From: Elymus sibiricus
Taxonomy: Eukaryota; Streptophyta; Magnoliopsida; Poales; Poaceae
DNA length: 64,000 nt
Assembly: GCA_039707655.1 (NCBI GenBank)
Contig: CM077666.1
Span: forward strand, 304,260,166-304,324,165
Direction of reading: 5' to 3'
The notes under the pieces were generated by a model that worked only from the letters and a program-made list of their open reading frames with translations, ran no database searches and was not told the DNA's origin. This document shows positions 35,154-46,649 of the stretch, in pieces (the first letter of the stretch is position 1; the number at the start of each line of letters is the position of its first letter). Both the position numbers and the translations under genes were made by a program.

Positions 35154-38100
35154 GTGAATCACGTGACCTTTGAGGAAGCACAAAACGCACCGGACATCGT
35201 GTTTGGTACGTTCCCTGTCAACACAATTAATGCTACAGTTTTGTTTGATTCTGGAGCTTCCCATTCATGCATTTCCAAAAGATTTGCTTCAGAGAATCAG
35301 TTTTCTTTTTCGCCTTTGCAAAATTCAATGGTTATTCAGTCCCCGGGATCGAAGCAAAGCACACAATGGTACTGCAAGGATGTGAATATTGAAATCAAAG
35401 GAATGAAGTTTCTAGCCAATCTCATTGTACTGGAAGCAGTCGATCTGGACGTTATTTTGGGAATGGACTGGTTGACCACAAATAAAGGTTGTATAGACTG
35501 CTACAACCGTACAGTGACTCTCACAAATTGTCAAGGGAAGACAATAAAATTTGGCACAAGGAAGATTTCTACTTCACAGGGAAAATTAAATCAAGTGGAT
35601 ATGACAAAATTGAGCAAGGTTCCTGTGGTGTGCGAATACCCCGACGTATTTCCTGAGGAGTTACCAGGCATGCCACCTGATCGGGGAATTGAGTTTGTTA
35701 TTGAGCTAGCGCCTGGAACGACACCCATTTATAAGAAGCCTTATCGTATGGCTCCGACGGAATTGGCTGAGCTAAAGAAACAAATTAAGGAATTAATGGA
35801 AAAAGGTTATGTTCTCCCAGCTCATCACCATGGGGATCGCCGGTTTTATTTGCTAAGAAAAATGATGGTACCCTGCGGTTATGTATTGATTACAGAGCAC
35901 TCAATATGGCTACCATCAAAAATAAATATCCACTGCCAAGAATCAACGACCTGTTCGAGCAATTGGCAGAAGCCAAGGTATTCTCAAAAATAGACTTGAG
36001 GTCAGGCTACCATCAATTAAGAATCCGATCGTCAGACATACCCAAGACTGCTTTTAGCACCAGATACGGATTATATGAGTTCACAGTGATGCCTTTCGGT
36101 CTAACCAACGCTCCTGCTTATTTTGTGCATCCCATGAACAAGGTTTTCATGAAATACTTGGACAAGTTTGTGGTTTTATTTATTGATGACATACTTATTT
36201 ACTCCAAGACACCAGAAGAACATGAGCAACATCTTCGGATAGTCCTAGAAGAATTAGGGAAAAATCAACTGTATGCCAAATTCAGCAAATGTGAATTTTG
36301 GTTACGAGAAGTTGGTTTTCTGGGACACGTACTGACACAGGATGGGATAGCAGTGGACCCAAGCAAAGTGAAAGATGTCTTAGGATGGAAGCAACCCACC
36401 AACGTGACTGAGATCAGAAGTTTTCTTGGTTTGGCTGGCTACTACCGACGATTTATTGAAGGATTTTCCACCCTAGCCAAACCCGTGACTCAGTTGCTCA
36501 AGAAAGATAAGAAGTTTGAATGGACCGAAGCTTGAAAGAATTTTTTTCAAGAATTAAAGAAAAGGTTGACCACGGCACCTGTTTTAATCGTGCCAGATGT
36601 GCACAAATTTTTTGAAATATATTGTGATGCTTCCAGGAAAGGACTGGGATGTGTATTAATGCAAGAAGGAAGGGTCGTGGCATATGCTTCAAGACAGCTA
36701 CGACAACACGAAGAAAATTATCCTACCCATGATTTGGAGTTAGCAGCTGTGATACACGCACTCAAGGAATGGCGACATTATCTTCTTGGTAACCGATGCG
36801 AGATATACACGGACCACAAAAGTCTTAAGTATATCTTCACCCAGCCAGAATTAAACTTGATACAGTGCCGATGGCTTGAGTTAATTAAAGATTATGATGT
36901 GGGAATTCATTACCACCCGGGGAAGGCAAATGTTGTGGCAGATGCTCTGAGCAGAAATCCATGCACCGACAATGACAGTGTGCAATTCTCACGGCATGAA
37001 TTCAACCAGGAATTTGCCAAGCTTAATATGATTCTAGTCACGGAAGGAACCATTGCCAGTTTAGAAATAAAATCAACATTGGAGGATCAGATCAAAGAAG
37101 CTCAGAAAGGACACCCCAGCATCGAAGGAATTAAAAGAAAAGTAAATTTAGGCAAGGCATCTGAGTTTACCATTGATAGTCAGGGAATCCTATGGTATGG
37201 AAAAAGGTTATGCGTACCCAACAAGGAAGAGCTAAAACAACAAATTTTGGCAGAAGCCCACACAACTCCGTACTCCATTCACCCAGGAGGGACAAAAATG
37301 TACAAGGATTTACAGGAATTTTTTTGGTGGCACGGGATGAAAAGGGATATCGCCGTATATGTCGCACGGTGTGACTCCTGTCAGCGTATAAAGGCAGAAC
37401 ATCAGAGGCCAGCAGGATTATTACAGCCACTCAGAGTGCCTGAATGGAAATGGGATGTGATAGGAATGGATTTTATTGTTGGTTTACCGAGGTCACGACA
37501 CAGAAATGATGCTATCTGGGTTATCACAGATTTATTAACCAAGGTGGCACATTTCATTCCGGTAAAAACCACATATTCAACACAGAGGCTTGCAAGGTTA
37601 TACCTCTCCCGAATTGTTTGCTTACACGGAGTAACCAAGACCATAGTCTCTGATAGAGGCACCCAGTTTGTCTCTAGGTTTTGGGATCACCTGCAGCAGG
37701 CCTTAGGGACTCAACTGGTTTTCAGCACAGCATATCACCCACAGACCAGTGGATAGACTGAACGGGTAAATCAAATATTGGAGGACATCCTGAGAGCATG
37801 CGTGCTTACGTATGGAGTCAGCTGGGAAGATAGTTTGCCATACGCGGAATTTTCATACAACAACAGTTATCAAGCCAGTTTAAAAATGTCACCCTTTGAA
37901 GCCCTCTACGGACGGAGATGCTGTACCCCACTCAATTGGTCCGAGACCGGAGATAACCAAATCTTCGGCCCGGAAATTCTCAAAGAGGCAGAAACAAAAG
38001 TGAAACTTATTCAAGACAGACTGAGAGCAGCTCAGAGTCATCAGAAGAGTTACTACGACCAAAAACACCGCCAGATCAGTTTTGAGCCCGATGAATACGT

Positions 38101-38509
38101 GTACCTCAGAGTATCTCCAATGAGGGGACTACAGAGATTCAAGGTCAAAGGAAAGTTGGCACCTAGGTTTATTGGACCGTTTAGGATAATTGCAAGGAGA
38201 GGCAAGGTTGCCTACCAACTGGAGCTACCAGTAGAATTATCGGATGTTCATGATGTGTTTCACATTTCACAGCTAAGGAGATGTGTCAGCAACCCAGAAA
38301 AGCAAGTCCAACATGAAGACCTGAATATTCAACTAGACCTCACATATAGAGGATGACCAATAATTTTTTTGGAGGAGTCTGAACAGAGAACCCGGCAGAA
38401 TGTGATAAAATTTTACAAAGTTCAGTGGAGTAATCACACCGAGGAAGAAGCAACATGGGAAAGAGAAGATCATCTGAGGACTGAGTATCCGTACCTGTTT
38501 AAGGGATAG
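35154..38509 (+). pseudogene. pol: pol of the nested Tekay element: protease to chromodomain, broken
   Basis: Protease DSGAS is at 35247-35261. A one-base loss in a C run near 35815 shifts the frame at the start of RT. RT then runs on (FIDD near 36180) to TGA at 36533-36535. RNase H (YCDAS, YTDHK) and integrase (HHCC finger, then GMDF and VSDRG) follow to TAG at 37754-37756, two codons before the catalytic Glu. After that come the integrase C terminus and TGA at 38354-38356, just before the chromodomain; the final stop is at 38507. The TAG at 37754 replaces a Gln kept in the minus-strand Tekay pol, so it is CAG to TAG. The element cannot make its own enzymes. Confidence 0.85.
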
Positions 38510-38539
38510 CTGAAATCTCGGGGACGAGATTTTTCTTAT

Positions 38540-38552
38540 GGTGGGTAGGTGT
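38540..38552 (+). promoter_or_regulatory. plus-strand priming tract
   Basis: GGTGGGTAGGTGT directly before the 3' LTR. It is G-rich but interrupted by T, so it is a weak polypurine tract. Confidence 0.45.
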
Positions 38553-41500
38553 TGTAACACCCCAAAATTTTCTCTCTGGATTTTTAAATCTTTTTATTAA
38601 AAGAAAATACTTTGAATTATTTTAGCCCTATTTTCTTCTTCTCTTTCTTCTGTTCTAAAAATTGTTTTTTATTTTAACTGGGTTCCAAAATTTTCAAATG
38701 GTTCTGTTTTGGATGGCTTATTGATTGGTAAATAATTTTTGGAAGATCAAAAATTATTTTTTTCTTTAGAAAAGTTCTGGAATATTAAAACCATTCTAGG
38801 AAAATAGCCTTTTCACTTCCTTCTAGCACTTCTAAAATTCTTCCTATAATTTTTCTGCCACTCCTAAATTATCCCTCAAGTCATCCTCACATTCTAGGAC
38901 ATTATCCAACTCCTTTCCACCTTACAAAAATATTTCTGCAATATTTATTAAATTCCAAAGTTGGAATTTATTTTATTCATGGTTTCTTTGGTTTACAAAG
39001 GAACTATATTTTCTACAGTTCTTCTGCCTCCACCAAAATTTCCCCAACAACTAGACAGTACCCAAAACCCATTTCACCAAAAACATTGGGTTCCACAATT
39101 CAAAAATTTCAAATTTCATTCAGTTCAATTTTGGACCAGAAACAATCTCTCTGACACAAAACTATTTTTAATTGCTCCAAAAATCCTGAAACTTTGCCAA
39201 ACGCTCTTATATGCATCAACACCTCACCACAAAAATTCCCAAAAAATCCTAAAATCCCTAACACCCTCTGGCATTTCATCATACAGGTGGTGTGCGCACT
39301 GTTCATCACTGAACCTGGTTCTGTGACAGAGGCGATCGGTGCCGTATGCTTCACTCCATCGCCCTCCTTCTCATCCACGCCTCCTCTCCACATCAATGAG
39401 CCACCATAACTCCCCCTGGTCAGTAACTCCACCGACGAAACAGTGACTGGCCGGTGCAGCTACCTCCGAGCTCACCCGCGGCGGCCGAGCGGATCGGCTC
39501 GACCTCGCCCGCCATCTTCAATCCTCCTGCTGCTCCCTCCACCTAATCTTCCTCCACGCGTCGATCCTCTCCGTGTCTCCACGCATTGACCGCACCGTAC
39601 AAACCATCTGGAGCCCACTGTCAGTCGCCGGAGTAGGACGGCGTCGGCCATCGCCCTACCCAGCTCTTCGGTGGAGGGAACGGATAGAGCCGAGCTCGTC
39701 CACACAGGGGCTTCTGGAGAGTTTCATTCATCTCCACGATCATGCGCTAAACCTGCCCACTGTCCACAACCTACCTCGCCGGCGGAGTTACTCCGGCGTC
39801 AGCCGCAAGCCACTGGCCTCCCCCGATCGCCTATAAAAAGAGGCCCCCGAGCTCCGTTCTCTCCTCGTACCACCCACACCACATCCCAATCGAGCTCCCA
39901 TGCACTCGCTCGACCTCGAGGAGGTCACCTTCCCCGTCTCTGGTCACCGAGCCGCTGCCAACCTCCCCGATCACCACAATGCCTATACTCCACCTCTGCC
40001 GCTGAAACTTTGCCAGTAGCTCTCTCTCACACCAACTTGTCGATCCAGCGCTCCAATTTCACCTCCCGAGCTCTCTTCGGCGAGATCCCACTCCACCCGA
40101 AACATCATCCGCCGCCGTTCAAGTGCTTGCCGGCGACCTCCACCACCACCCACCAACGCGGAGTTCCACCCTGAACACATCCCGATCATCGCCGCCTCCC
40201 AAAACCCCGGCGATCATCGCCGGTGATCACCGCCGCCCTCTGTGCACGCGCGCGAGCGCTTTCGAATTTAAACCTGACGGGTGGACCCCACCCGTCAGCG
40301 TTTTTTTTCCGCGTTTTAACTAGAGGCATATTCCGTTGTTTACGCCTTCTCTGCTGAAAGGCGTATATCGCCCGAAGCATTTTTTTTTCCGTTTTTAAAC
40401 CGAAAGCGTATTCTCTGTTTTACGCTTTCCACGCTGGGAAGCGTGTTCTCTCCCGAAGCATTTTCTTTATAAGCGCACAGGGACTGGAATTTTTACAGAA
40501 AAACCGCTGGAATTGAAAGTTGAATAACTTTTAAACTACAACTCTAATTGAGTTGAATCTTTTTTTGAAATTCTTATTTTTCTCTCTAGTTTTTTGAGAC
40601 AAGTTTTGGTACTGTTGCCAAATTTTTAATTGGATTTTGAATTGACTTTTTCAGAAAAAGAAGAGGGGAACTTTGCCGGGAATTTTGAGTGTTCTTCTTC
40701 TGGCTACTTTGGACAAGGCAAGCATTTTGAACATGGGATATGGTGATTGCTTGCATATATGCATCGGTTTGCGATTTCACCACATGTAGAGTAATAATGC
40801 ATGCATGCATGGTCATACTATTTCCTTGCACATGACTTGCACTCCACTCAAGCTCATGAATTTTCTAACATAGTGGAGAGCTGTGAGGATCCAGGAGTAT
40901 ATCTCCTGCCTTGGATGTGCCGGTGGGCACGGGTCACGTTTTGACACAGTGGTGTCACGATGGCATATGTGAAGTATACCGGTCATAATAACAACACCTC
41001 CTGAGTCGACCTAGATCGAGTCTTGTTCCATTACACCTAGCTAAATACCGTGCTGCCACGGGTCTTCCCGCGAGGGGAGTACAGCTCAGTAAGTTGCTAA
41101 CCCCTGTCTGTGTGCACACCACTTAGAGGGCCATGATGAGGGTTTCCACGGCCATGGACTAAATCCCGTCATCAGGTCAGGGGGCATGGGTGTATCCGGC
41201 TAGGCCGAGAGGGGGGCACCCCTTGTAATCCACGCATATGAATAGTGATCCCATGCTAATCGAGATTGTAGTCTCCCTGACTTAGAGTTTTTCTTGAACG
41301 GTGCTTTGGGTGATTCCTGGCATCCGGAAACTTAATCTGGTGTGTGTTGGTCAGGTGTGTTTTCAACCCAAAGATCGTAGTGGGAATTAGTCAGTGCCAC
41401 GGTGTTGACTAAAGAAATCTCATACACGTGGGTAAAGAGTGCACCCTCTGCAGAGTTATACCTATTCGAATAGCCGTGTCCGCGGTCAAGGACGTTAGCT

Positions 41501-42587
41501 GGGAAGGGTCAAGTGTCGGTCCGGTGTCGGTCTTCGGAGGAAAATAATTAGTTTGAGCATCAATTATTTTACGGAATATTATTATTTCATCACTAACGTT
41601 GTCATGGATATTTTTTTTATCATGAATATTATGGTTGTGAATATTATTGTTACTATGCATATTATTGTGGACTAACCCGTTTCTCTTATTTTATTTTCCT
41701 GAGTGTCTCAGGGGCTGGCTAGACTACCCCAGGCACCCAGTTTATTTTCAAGACCTCTCGTGGCGTCGCTTGAGTTTTCGGGCGGTCTGTCTCGCCTGAT
41801 TCTCTTTTAGACACCCGTTTGGCATTTCTTTTCAAGACCTACCGTGGTGTCACTTTTAGACACCCGACTGGCATTTCTTTTCAAGACCTCTCGTGGCGTC
41901 GCTTGAGTTCTCGGGCGGTCTGTCTCGCCCGATTCTCTTTTAGACACCCGTTTGGCATTTCTCTTGGATACTCGGGCAGTCCTGTCTCGCCCGATTGTCC
42001 ACTTTTAACTTTCTTGGTTTATCACTAACAATTTAATTTTTCTGCACATGTTAATATTTATCATGCCATGTTTTAAATTTCAGTCAGCATGAGCATATCA
42101 TTTAATCCATCATGGGCATATGCATTCGGTATATCTTTCGTTCATAATGTTTGCGAGTACATTCCAACGTACTCACTGGCTTGTCCCTGGCTATTTCATT
42201 GGCCAGACCTGGAGGAGGACGAGCTTGTGGAAGGAGATTGCGCTAGCGAGCCCGACGCTTAGAGGTGTCCCAGTCAGTCAACCTGTGATCTTGGAGTCTG
42301 CCACATGTATCATCCGCTTTGTTTCCGCTACACCAATAAAATAGTCAAGCCTCACCCTGACGCTTGACTTTATTTTATTGTATCAGTGTTGTCTACCACC
42401 ACACCACTGTATTATTCCACCACCGTAGTATATTGGCAAGCTTGTAATAATTGTTGAGCACTCTGACTCAACCCTGTGTAATATTATATATGTACTGGTT
42501 ATCTATATCAAGGAAGTCTACCAATTGATCTTGGGGCTGGTATGACTTGAGGCTCTTCTGTGATTTATCCTAGAAATGGGCCTGACA
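38553..42587 (+). repeat. 3' LTR of the nested Tekay element
   Basis: 4035 bp, the partner of 29733-33831. It differs by scattered substitutions and small deletions, such as the absence of about 20 bases after ATCACTGAA near 39312 and of part of the chromosomal-type GCCGTCGACC stretch near 40115. Confidence 0.9.
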
Positions 42588-44289
42588 GTGGTGGAGTTGG
42601 GTGAGGAGCGGAGAGAGGCCGGGGAGGTCTATTTATAGGAGGAGGAGGAGCTTCTGGATCGGGCGGAGCTCGGGCCACATCGCCGGTGCAAGGACGTCGC
42701 GCTGGCTGTCTCGACGCGGGCGATGGGATAGGAGAGGGCAGGAGGAGTTATGGCATGTAGTGGCGGCTTGCGGAGGAAGACGACGAGCGGCAGAGCCACT
42801 GTGGCCGCACGGGTGCCACAGTGCCCGCGTGCGTGGCGGCCGCCGGGGATGATTCCGGCGAGGGGCAAGTTCCAGAACGGCCAGGTGGGGGAAGGAGAAG
42901 ATGTCAGCGAGCTGAGACAAGCTAGGGTCACGCGGGGGGCAGCCGGATGCATCACATCTGTCGCGGGCGTGGTGCAGAGCGCGTGTTTTGGCATGCCATT
43001 GCCGTGCTCACCACGGGCATTGGCATCTAGATGCCACGCAAGTCTGGCAAAACTTTTCCAGCATGTCGACCCTTGACCACTTAGCCTCTCTGTGCCACTG
43101 GCTCGACTAGATGCACTCTGGTTCGAAGTGTAGCTTCAGCTACAGTTTCTGACAGAAAATTTGTGGGAGATCTAGAGGAGAGGTGAGCTGGAGATGGAGC
43201 CAATGGAGATGTCTGGGATGATCTACTTTGGAAGGACTATAAGCTGGCCATGTTTGAGAGACTTTCATCAAAGTTTGAATAGGGTTCATGAACAACTGTT
43301 ATTACTGGTACAAAAAAAAGATGAGCTTGTAGCAGTCATCTGGTTGATCTGCTGGAGCTGGATTTTGGTGTGGGAGGGTTATTTGGTGGATAGATGCTGT
43401 CATAAAAATTTCAGCTCAATTGGATACCTCTAGATGGTACTTCCTTCACAGATGTTCAAAATGAGCAGAAACTTGGCAGAATATTGCTGCTGAAAATTTG
43501 TACTGAACAAGATGATATTTTTGGATATTGTGGCAAGATAGGTTCCCTAATATCTCAGGGAATTTTCTGAGAGTTTTCTGAGTTGGGAAAATATGAGTTG
43601 CTTCACAAATGGCCAGTACTGTCCAGAAGATAAATGGAGTTTTCTGGGCCAAACTTTGTACTGGACCATGAAATGTTTTTGAAGATTGTGAGAGTAGATG
43701 ATGAGAAAAAGGTGTGGTAATAATTTGGGATTTTTCTGACCATCAGAACTATAGGTTGCTTCATAACCCATAGTGATGACAGATTTTCCCAAAGGAAGGA
43801 AATGGATATTTGAGAAAGATTGAGAATTGGAAATTGATCCAGAAGATGTGTGACAAAAGTTTGGCAAAATGATGAGGGCTTGGGATCACTGAGAGAGATT
43901 CATAAGTCCAAAGTCAACTGAAAAGATTCAAAATCCATCCAAATTGCAAATAAAGCCAGAAAGATTTTGAAAGAAAAAGTTGCCAAAAACCAGGATGTCA
44001 CAGGTTTTAGTTAGGAGTACTGGGGGTTACGACTAGGGTTTGTAGATTGCAGATTGTTTGTGATTCGTATTGTGTTCTATTACATTTTTTTGTTGGTAGG
44101 GTTATGGCTAAGGTTTGTAGATCATAGATTGTAGGCACTTTCTTATTCGTAGATTGTTTGTGATTCATAAATTTTAATGTAGTACTGTTGATATTGGTAG
44201 TTATAGGAACTTTCATATTCATATTCGTAGATCGTAGACCATAGATTATAGGAACTTTCTTTACAGGGATTCATAATAAGAGCTAATGT

Positions 44290-44325
44290 TTTGGCGAAAC
44301 GTTGATTTATTTCCGTTTCGCCAAA
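44290..44325. repeat. perfect 12-bp hairpin in the CACTA element
   Basis: The arms TTTGGCGAAACG (44290-44301) and CGTTTCGCCAAA (44314-44325) pair without mismatch around a 12-base loop. Confidence 0.9.
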
Positions 44326-44543
44326 TTTCTAGCACTTAATATGTCCATTTTAAAGCAGAGTTCATGCCAAATTTTAGTGTAATGTTGTTGATCGAAACTG
44401 GGTCATGTAGCTATTTAATGCTTTTTCTACAGGTAATACTTAATTAGTCTGCTGATATTGTTAGCTACACTTTTTGTTCAAGGGGCAATTCTCACTCTAA
44501 ATCCACATATTGAGATGAGAGTTGTTGTTTTTAGAGGAGGATA

Positions 44544-44829
44544 CCGACTGTTGTTGTAGGGGTCGTCCTTCCTCTTCTCCTTCTCTGAGAACTTGGTAAA
44601 GCAAGAGGGGAAGGTGAAGGACGACCTTCACCAATGGTCGAAATAACATTGAGTGTACATCATATATACAACCACTTGGAGATGAACCGACTGTTGTCGT
44701 AGAGGTTTGTTCTGGCCTCCTCCTCCTCTGATACATTGGTAAAGCAGGAGGAGAAGGTGAAGAACAACCATCACCGACAGTTGAAGTACCATTCATGGAG
44801 TGCCCAAGTACAACCACTTAAGAGTGAGA
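44544..44829 (+). repeat. 143-bp tandem duplication in the CACTA element
   Basis: CCGACTGTTGT occurs at 44544 and 44687. Each unit carries a CTCCTC-type tract, GGTAAAGCA, a GAGGAGAAGG-like complement and ACAACCACTT, so each could fold on itself. The copies are diverged. Confidence 0.75.
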
Positions 44830-44943
44830 ACTGCCCACTCGAAGAAAGACATCGAGGGTTGCCGTACATAGTTTTAATTATATTCTTATATAGTTGCTTT
44901 CGTATAAATGTGGTTTATCTAACTGTCAAGTTTTGCGATTTAG

Positions 44944-45255
44944 ATGGAGGAGCCGACAGGCCTCGTTACGACTCCTATAGCCCTAGATGCCGTCTCGAGG
45001 CTGGTTGAGTACTCGGTGTTCATGCTCACCTATGCGGAGAGGACCCTAGTAGACACCCAGAAGGATTTACAATATGCCAAGAGCGCTGAAGGATCTCCTG
45101 ATCTTGCGAGAACAGCCACTAGAAGCTGCAAAGCTGTTGCAGATAGTACGCGAGGAGCCGTCGAGGCTGCCGAGACACTTTTTGAAACTGCCAAGTCCGC
45201 CCTAGTCGAGGTCAACAAGATGATTGGAGATGAGGACAACTCTTCACAGAGCTGA
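44944..45255 (+). CDS. 103-aa hypothetical protein inside the CACTA element
   Basis: The ORF starts MEEPTGLVTT in good ATG context and is preceded by TTTAG, so it may be a last exon. The middle is predicted helical and alternates Ala, Val, Arg and Glu (for example ARTATRSCKAVADSTRG), then EAAETLFETAKSALVEV, an amphipathic or coiled-coil pattern. No transposase, zinc finger or known domain is recognised. An upstream ATG at 27597 with a donor at 27692 could be exon 1, but its phase (95 nt) does not match this frame. It could be a remnant of a CACTA-encoded protein, a captured host exon, or a chance ORF. Confidence 0.35.
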   Translation: MEEPTGLVTTPIALDAVSRLVEYSVFMLTYAERTLVDTQKDLQYAKSAEGSPDLARTATRSCKAVADSTRGAVEAAETLFETAKSALVEVNKMIGDEDNSSQS

Positions 45256-45540
45256 GCTTAATTTCAAGTTGCTAGGATGGAGCTGAAGTTTTGTTTGTCA
45301 ACTACTTGTGCACTGCCATAATGTGGTATCTATGATCGATGCTCTGAATGTAGTTTCTATGTTTCGATGAAAATTCCTATATGACTTTGCTATATATGCA
45401 GTTGGGCAACTTGTTGTTAGCTTGTTTATTGACTATGGCCAAATGTGCTGCTCGTAAGCTATGATACATCATAATGCATATGATCGAATATGTAAATACT
45501 TGCTGGTTATATGTATAGTTGTGGTAGGAAGTCCAGGTTG
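45256..45540 (+). other. presumed 3' untranslated part of the CACTA element
   Basis: An AT-rich stretch between the 103-codon ORF and the subterminal repeats, with no ORF or repeat of note. Confidence 0.45.
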
Positions 45541-45787
45541 CCGGCCCCTACTACAACATCTGGCTGTGGCGGGCGAGGGAAGTTTGACCACCACAACTAG
45601 AGCATCTAGCTGTGGCGGGCAGGTGGAGTCGCCCGCCACAAGAGATGCTCTACCAGTGGCAGGCGTACGCCCGCCACTAATGGGGTACTAGCAGTGGCGG
45701 GAGGTCGGTGGCGGGCGCCCCTGGGAGGCTTGCCCGCTACTGCTAGCCTTTTTGCGCCCGCCATTGCTAGGCATTCCTACAATAGTG
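45541..45787. repeat. right subterminal repeats and terminus of the CACTA element
   Basis: GTGGCGGGC units in both orientations (near 45567, 45613, 45640, 45670, 45695, 45709, 45759) end in ATAGTG. They mirror the left end. Confidence 0.8.
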
Positions 45788-45790
45788 TAG

Positions 45791-46649
45791 GCTCTGCTGC
45801 AGGTGGCACCTTTATGGGAATTACATTGGGAGAAGCCACGAAGCTTCTCGATAATATGACAATAAATTATTCTCAATGGCACACTGAATGAGCTCCAACT
45901 GCTAAGAAGGTAAACTCTATCGAAGAAGTTTCTACTTTGGGTGAGAAAATGGATGCTCTTATGAATATGCTTTCTAGTAAAAATCCTCAGGTTGATCCTA
46001 ATGATATCCCATTGTCTACTTTGATTGAGCAAAACAATGATGCTATTGATGTGAATTTTGTCACTAGAAATAATTTCAACAACAATGCTTATAGAGGGAA
46101 TTTCAATCCTAGACCGTATCCTGGTAATCCCTTCAATAATTATGGTAATTCATATAATAACGATAATAGGATACCTACTGAACTTGTGAACAACATTAAA
46201 GAATCTATTAGTTCTCAAAAGGTTTTCAATGCCATGGTAGAAGAAAAACTAAGTAAAGTTGATACATGTCTAGAAACATTGATAGAATTGCTCATGATGT
46301 GGACACGCTCAAAATTAAATTTTTGCCACCTAAAAGAGATGTAATAACTGAATCTCTAAAGTCTACCCAAGTCACCTTGGATGAAAGTAGAAAAAGAATT
46401 GAGAGGTTAAGAGCTAGACGTGAATTTCTAGAAAAAGCACTCGCACCCGGTTTTTATGATAATAATGATGAAGACATTAAAATGATTGGTGTGAGACCTA
46501 TTGAATCTTTGTTTAGTAATATAAAACTTGATGATAAAAGGACTGGAGATGAGTCAACTTTAATTAGAAGGTGTCCCAATTGTTTGGAGCATATTTATTC
46601 CTCTATGAAATCCTTTGTGTTGTTCGAATCGGGGGCGCGCGATGGTTAA
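45791..46649 (+). pseudogene. gag: gag of the Fatima-like element, 3' part
   Basis: Resumes after the CACTA target duplication with AGGTFMGITLGEATKLLDN. TGA at 45889-45891 replaces an Arg-type codon. A one-base loss near 46280 shifts the frame. The later frame reads DVDTLKIKFLPPKRDVI, a charged RKRIERLRARREFLEKAL helix and DDKRTGDESTLIRRC. Near 46640 the frame leaves gag sequence. Together with 26452-27001 this gives most of gag but no pol. Confidence 0.7.

Larger units (their letters stand above)
29733..42587 (+). mobile_element. complete Tekay chromovirus, nested in the solo LTR
   Basis: This 12.9-kb element has LTRs 29733-33831 and 38553-42587, both from TGTAACACCCC to GGGCCTGACA. The flanks GTGCT (29728-29732) and GTGGT (42588-42592) form a target duplication with one mismatch. 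The primer-binding site, gag-pol frame and priming tract are in order. In the first 800 LTR bases I counted about 16 substitutions (2%), the lower of the two LTR-pair divergences sampled here. At a commonly used grass rate of 1.3e-8 per site per year that is of the order of 0.8 million years. The polyprotein has four stops and one frameshift, so it is dead. Confidence 0.93.
27710..44002 (-). mobile_element. solo Gypsy LTR inside the CACTA element, itself split by a Tekay element
   Basis: On the minus strand the LTR begins TGTGACATCC at 44002 and ends GGGTGCCACA at 27710. The flanks GGTTA (27705-27709) and GGTTT (44003-44007) form a 5-bp duplication with one mismatch. Without the nested element (29733-42587) the LTR is about 3.44 kb (27710-29732 plus 42588-44002). 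No internal region or second LTR exists, so it is a solo LTR left by recombination. GC-rich ORFs near 29375-29745 and 42601-43076 are compositional. Confidence 0.8.
44003..44940 (+). other. CACTA interior, intron-like non-coding DNA
   Basis: AT-rich DNA with repeated GTAGATTG and TTTGTGATTC motifs (44038-44240), a hairpin at 44290-44325 and a tandem duplication at 44544-44829. It ends in GATTTAG, a plausible splice acceptor just before the ATG at 44944. A plausible donor (G followed by GTAGGG) lies at 27692, before the solo LTR. Confidence 0.5.
27002..45787 (+). mobile_element. non-autonomous CACTA (En/Spm) transposon carrying nested retroelements
   Basis: The left end is CACTACTGGGAAAGG and the right end is ATAGTG, i.e. 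CACTATTGTAGGAA inverted. The 3-bp target duplication TAG occurs at 26999-27001 and 45788-45790, and the gag frame of the host continues after it. Subterminal GTGGCGGGC repeats in both orientations occupy about 27040-27260 and 45550-45780, as is typical of grass CACTAs. Without nested DNA the element is only about 2.5 kb and has no transposase, so it would need one in trans. It contains a minisatellite, a perfect hairpin, a tandem duplication and a 103-codon ORF. Confidence 0.9.

Noticed and set aside
34863..35264. 133-codon ORF antisense to the Tekay gag-pol
   Set aside because: A shadow of the true sense frame, which shows a zinc knuckle and protease motif.
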